A DNA stretch of 64,000 nucleotides from Zeugodacus cucurbitae (taxonomy: Eukaryota > Arthropoda > Insecta > Diptera > Tephritidae): contig NC_071670.1 in assembly GCF_028554725.1 (NCBI RefSeq), positions 70,345,001 through 70,409,000 of the forward strand, given 5' to 3'. The position numbers were made by a program, and so were the translations under genes. Numbering within the stretch: position 1 is the first letter of the stretch; each line of letters starts with the position of its first letter. A model generated the notes under the pieces. It worked only from the letters and a program-made list of their open reading frames with translations, was not told the DNA's origin and did not search any database. Below, piece after piece: positions 59,299 to 64,000 of this stretch.

Positions 59299-62200
59299 CA
59301 CTCTTCTGCTTTTCATTTTGACATTCGAGCGAAGAGTTTCACAAAAGCGCCACTAAATTTGAACAAAGAGCAAAGCAAGGAAAGGTCGCAAAGCTTTTAA
59401 TTATCTTCGAGAGCTTTCAGCAGTTCAATTGCACTCTCAATTGGCAGCTGACAAATCATTTCTGTCTTCAACTGTCACTTAGCTGCTTTTCACAAATTTA
59501 TTGAGCAATAATGCAATTTATATTGGAGGGAGATGTTAATTAATAAGTATTTGAAAAAGACTGATGGTCGAAAAGAGATTTAACTGAAGTACTTTCAAAT
59601 AAAAGATGCTTGGTGTATTCAAAAACAATAAAAATAAATAAAAACAATAAAATGCATAATTAGAAACCCAATTTTTCTGCAACTATTTCCTTTTTCCACA
59701 GAGATGCCTTGTATTTTTGGCAACTCCAAAATTCGTATGTTATTGCCTGCAAGGCATGTACTCGTATGTCATGCGCTGCCAACTTTTACGAAGGCCTAAC
59801 CATGCAGCAGACAACAGCAGAAGGCGAAACAAAACAAATTTGCACACACACACACACCCAATCGCCGAAATGGCAGATGCTTCGAACACCGATATGACAT
59901 TTAAGTGAATTTGTAGAAGAGTTTGCATCCGTTTCCTGTCGGTAGCACAGAAGCAGCGGAAGTGCATGTAAATAAGCCAAGAATATTGCCTATAGCCTTG
60001 TGTATATACTTGTGCTTGTCTTCTGGGTATTTTTAGTTTAGAACAACAGCTGTGGCTTGGCGAATGTGCGCTTTTGCCGCAACAAAGCAACAATTTCTGG
60101 TCACATATGCAGTTGTTGTGTGGCATGTGATGCTTTTAAAGTGCAACCGAAAGAGTATAAACATATTCTGTTGGGATATTTGATACGTATGTTATAGAAA
60201 TAAGGAGATAATTGGCGTAATTTAGAGCTTGTTGGCACCCAAAATTTCTAGAGAACAGAGGCATCGTATAGTGACTGATGGCTAGACTGCTTCAACTCAC
60301 CTGAAGAAAAAGCTACCAAAAACTACAGGTTTTCAACAAAATTTTTCTCTATTGCTTTTACTAATGCTCCATCAATTATTTGAGTATTACAACCAACCAC
60401 CGAATTTAATGGAAGTCTATAAAAAAATTATCGGCCATCATTTGTCAAAATCTATAATTAAGCCTAATCACATGTGGGCAAATTCGTCTTGACATCTCGA
60501 CAGTTTCAATTAACGTGCAGAGTTGCTTTTTTGTTTTTCATTTTATGGCAATTTTCACGCTTAATCAACAACAAAAACAACAACAAGCAGCTTAGCTTAT
60601 ATTCAACGTCAGACATTAAAGCCAATTTTTTGTGCATTCGGACAGAAATTGCCAAATATTCAACGGCTATTGGCGCTTTAGGTCATTTATCAGCGTTGTT
60701 TTTGTCTCTTACACATACAAACACACAAGCAAATGCTTCATTGTGAATTTTTCTTTCCGCTCGTGTGGTTTAATTGCCTCGTATGGTATATTTTTCAATA
60801 AAATTAAATAGTTATTGCGCTTAATATTCGCATTTCGCGCTAAGTGGCAATTGTGTGTATGTACAGTTATATGACAGCAAATACCGGATGCTTAATGCTT
60901 AAATGAAAACAATTAGCTTCCTGTGACTTTATTGGATAATTTTTAAAATTTTTTGTGAACTGCAGACTAATACCTTCAGAGTATTGCCTAATTTTTGAAA
61001 TTAAATGAAATTGAATTAATTTTTAATTTTTGATATTAATTGATATTGCAAATACTCTATAATAAGAAACCAAACCATTTTTAAAATTTTTACAGACATT
61101 TTTTTGTAAACACATTAAAAGTAGCTAGATCGGAGAGTAGTCGCGCGCAACGCAAAGTAAAAAGACAAAAATTTTTCCAAGAGGTTCATAACTTTAATAC
61201 AAAATATTTTGAGTGATCACAATTATCAAGAAAGAAAAGTGTTTTTAGACTGTACACTGACTGCTCACTGTGTAGTACAGTTCAAAATTTGGCGGGTTGG
61301 GAAGAAACATTTATTCAATATACAAATTCCTGTATCCTGAAAAGTCAGTCCTGTATTTTACTTTATCAGGGGACCAAAAAATGGTTAGACAGTTGACGTT
61401 AGATGTCAGCGAACAGAGTCCCTTTGTATTCGAGATAAATCAAACACTTACTCATTAATTATTTTGCTTACACATATCAATGACAAATAAAAAAAGTCAA
61501 GCGCATGCGAGACCGCACACTGTTATCAAACCCATTGCAGCAACAAAAAGCAAATAGCAATTGCCAAAAAGTACAATGCAAGCCGAACACCCCAACAAAC
61601 CATCATTTATTTCGACCATTTCCAGCATTCTTTCACATTTTTCATGCCTCCGAAGATTTGTGTTAACATTCTGAATATTCTACTCTCCTTCTTATTGTTT
61701 GATGTTCATATTTCATTGCAACTAATTTTACAAAAATATATTTGCTTTGCCTTTCATTGCAGCACTTATCGTCAACTCTAACGCTGGTGTGGGACAGCGG
61801 GAAGAAATATCCGGACAGAAGATATATTGAAGCTGCAGTAATAAGTCAAAGCGACCGCAAAAGCTGCAGTGGTCGAGATCGAAGACAACGACTTGGAGTG
61901 TAATATAGGCGAATGTGATGAATCTTTTCTCTTCAACAATAACCATAACCACAAACACACATGAAAAATAAAAAACATACAAAATTAAAGAGTTTTAGAA
62001 ACAAATTATTTAATTTTTTCAATAACATCTTAAAACTATCATGGGAAAGTGATATACTATACATTGTTGTTTTATATTTCTTGGTATTTAGCATTTCGAT
62101 AAAACTGAAATATCTGATATGCAGTTAAGGTATTATACATATTAAGGTATTTCAATAGATGTATGTACGATATAAGAGAACAAACAGATGATTTAAAATT

Positions 62201-63100
62201 GAAAAAAGTAAAAGCAATTTAATTGGAATCTGATTTGAAAGCCAATAATGCATTTGTTAAAATTTTGATTGCTTTACACAGCACAGTCTCACTGCCATTC
62301 TACCCTCTATACACATGCCCTTATAGAGTTCACAGACTTCTTGCGCATTTGCGACGATTGCCTAGGCTATGCGGGTCTTGTTATATAAAAATTTTTTTCG
62401 ATCTCACTTCTTCGATAAATTCTTCGTCATTATCGTTCATTATTATGGAAAATGTATTCCCTATTTATCATACAAAATTTATTAAAAAATGTTAAAGTAC
62501 TTACATTTTTTCGTTGACCTCTTGAATTATTACCGCTTGAATTGAATTGTCAAAAGAATTGACGCTATGAGAAAAAAGAGGAAGGGAGCACACTCTGAAA
62601 TGTCAACAAAGCCTAGAATTAGTCAAGTAAGCGTTCGGTAATCAAGTATGTGCAAAGCATATCAAACAGATTCTTTAAGCGACAGTTCTCATGTGAGTTA
62701 CATATTGTTATATTCACCTCACTATTTATGTATATGAATTATTCTCTCCCTTATTATCAACTCCTTTTATTTTACTCATAATATTTGCTCATACTATTAT
62801 TTTATTTATTCTCATATGCTCATTCTTGTGTTGGGCTTAGAATTTCATCTTTAGATGGAGTAATAAAATTTATCTATACATATATAAATATATTTGATTA
62901 TAAAAAATATAAAATTGTGTTTTTTATAACTCGTGTGACAATGCTCTGCCAAGTATACATAATTTAGTTTCTAATTTTATATATATTTTAATTTATTAAA
63001 CAAAAATTTAAACCAAAAGAAAAACGAAAGCGAAGAGAAGCCAAATTGTCAATTGCTCTACCGGATTCTTTTTCGCTAGAGTGCGCATTCTCAATATGTC
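59299..63100. other. non-coding stretch, no gene recognised
   Basis: AT-rich sequence with only short frames and no domain. AATAAA words at 59597-59650 could end a transcript from the candidate exon to the left. Confidence 0.5.
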
Positions 63101-63108
63101 TCTCTCCA

Positions 63109-63141
63109 TATAAATGCACATATTCAACTCAGCTATCAGTT
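63109..63141 (+). promoter_or_regulatory. TATA + initiator core promoter of F-box gene
   Basis: TATAAA at 63109-63114 and TCAGTT at 63136-63141 place the predicted start A at 63138, 29 bases after the TATA box. That is the canonical fly spacing. The predicted 5' leader is about 260 bases. Confidence 0.65.
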
Positions 63142-63271
63142 ATGCCGGAATTACATATGCAGATCACAATTTTCTACAGCTAAAATACATGTACAGGTAT
63201 CAGAAAGAAGAGAGTGCCATTAACAAAGATCGGAAGAAAAGACGAAAAACGGAACGGAAATTTAGTTTAAA

Positions 63272-63385
63272 ATGAATATCAGAGTGCTATTTTTGGCCAC
63301 TGCAGCATACAAGTTATATCAACAAGAGTCGGCCACCGCATTCAAGGTTGTATATATCAACATACAATTTTCTTACGGCAAGTAA
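63272..63385 (+). CDS. upstream ORF or small peptide, 37 residues
   Basis: ATG in TTTAAAATGAAT context. The peptide begins MNIRVLFLATAAYKLYQQES and ends QFSYGK. It lies between the predicted transcription start and the F-box ATG, 14 bases before it. Its first 12 residues are weakly signal-peptide-like. It may be a regulatory upstream frame limiting F-box translation, the first cistron of a two-gene mRNA, or chance. Confidence 0.3.
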   Translation: MNIRVLFLATAAYKLYQQESATAFKVVYINIQFSYGK

Positions 63386-63399
63386 ATTTAAGTATCCAA

Positions 63400-63745
63400 A
63401 TGGCTTCCATACTGGACCTACCGGATGAGTGTTTGGTTATGATTTGCAAAAAGTTGGAGTACCATGAGCAGCAGTACTGGAGCAGTGTGTGTAAACGATT
63501 TGAATACATCTATTTCGAGTATTTTCACAATTGGATTGAAGTAAACGACGATTTTCCGCTGCAAATTATAAATAGACTTCATCTGACAGAGTCAAAATGT
63601 ACAAAATTCTTTCTAAACAAATTACGCGATTGCCATAAGGAGATTGAAGAGGCGAAACTCTTTTCGTTCACCGATGAGTACTTGGCCGAGCTTTTGCCAT
63701 TACCAAATCTGAAGAAACTGATCTACGTCGGCAGTTCTTTGAGAG
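63400..63745 (+). CDS. F-box protein, first coding exon (continues past window)
   Basis: The peptide starts with an F-box at residues 4-40 (LDLPDECLVMICKKLEY, then WSSVCKRFEYIYFEYF), which binds Skp1 in SCF ubiquitin ligases. It is followed by sequence resembling the start of leucine-rich repeats (LLPLPNLKKLIYVGSSLR). A perfect splice donor (GAGAG|GTGAGT at 63746) ends the exon after codon 115 plus one base. The open frame beyond it runs into a dispersed repeat and is intron. The substrate-binding part must lie outside the window. The family and exon border are seen directly, but the partner substrate is unknown. Confidence 0.75.
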
Positions 63746-63805
63746 GTGAGTTCGACACGAAAAAGGGGTTGCGTTTAGTATACCGTCGCACGATTTCAGG
63801 GTTAA

Positions 63806-63942
63806 ATTGGGTATGGTTGTAGTTGTAGTAGCGGCATAAAACATTCCCCAAATAATATTGGGGAATGCTGCCGATTTGACAGTCTTTGGCCGAATAAAAA
63901 TCCGGGTCCGTTCCGGTTACGTAGAACCGACTGTCGTGGTTG
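63806..63942 (+). repeat. short interspersed repeat in F-box intron
   Basis: Contains GTTGTAGTTGTAGTAGCGGC, an inverted pair CATTCCCCAA/TTGGGGAATG (about 63842-63868), AATCCGGGTCCGTTCCGG and CGTAGAACCGACTGTCGTGG. From memory this is a very common tephritid interspersed element, SINE- or MITE-like. The ends were not determined. Confidence 0.5.
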
Positions 63943-64000
63943 GAAAGATAAGTTTCTTCAGAATAAGAATATATATAATTATATCTGCCGGCTTATAGTT

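Noticed and set aside
1..64000. CRISPR arrays, operons and ribosome-binding sites
   Set aside because: The window is eukaryotic nuclear DNA. No regular spacer-repeat array exists, and the tandem repeats seen have no unique spacers.
1..64000. Known conserved insect microRNAs
   Set aside because: Common mature sequences (let-7, miR-1, miR-8, miR-9, miR-124, bantam and others) were looked for by eye and not found. This is not an exhaustive search.

Overview
The window looks like nuclear DNA of a higher fly, most likely a tephritid fruit fly. The base composition is AT-rich, introns are short with GT/AG borders, and core promoters are TATA/Inr. The dispersed repeat ending in GCGAGAGTATAAAATGTTCG and the abundant LINE fragment are, from memory, typical of tephritid genomes. 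The species was not determined. The window is gene-poor: only a few percent of 64 kb is recognisably coding, and the rest is intergenic or intronic DNA and transposon remains.

Left part (1-25.4 kb): a copy of a ~1.1 kb dispersed repeat (2.65-3.73 kb); an intronless BEN-domain gene on the minus strand (5369-6013) with a TATA box and three CAGGTAG (TAGteam/Zelda-type) heptamers; a decayed Helitron (10585-11973); a 5'-truncated LINE with a perfect 14-bp target duplication (13353-14239); and a 2193-bp Transib-type DNA transposon (23213-25405). The Transib has perfect 33-bp inverted repeats, a 5-bp GC-rich target duplication and a RAG1-core-like transposase ORF.

Middle (25.4-29.6 kb): a block of microsatellites, a G-rich tract, hairpins and a ~150-bp tandem repeat. 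Next to it is the 3' half of a glutamate dehydrogenase gene with conserved introns but one frameshifting base and no 5' exons in sight. From 29.6 to 43.4 kb I see no convincing gene.

Right part: a second, ~88% identical BEN gene on the plus strand (43814-44455) with the same promoter layout. The two BEN genes point away from each other across ~38 kb and form an inverted pair. Their protein similarity is to the Insensitive/Elba (Bsg25A) BEN-solo repressors of Drosophila, and the heptamers suggest they switch on at zygotic genome activation. Further right are an array of GATCACGTGAT palindromes joined to an inverted copy of the dispersed repeat (51.4-52.4 kb), a possible terminal exon of an unidentified regulatory protein (59059-59298), and the first coding exon of an F-box protein with a clear TATA/Inr promoter (63.1-63.75 kb) that runs off the window.

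The most interesting items are the divergent BEN pair with its TAGteam promoters, the Transib whose two ends both read as 12-spacer recombination-signal-like sequences, and the CACGTG palindrome array.
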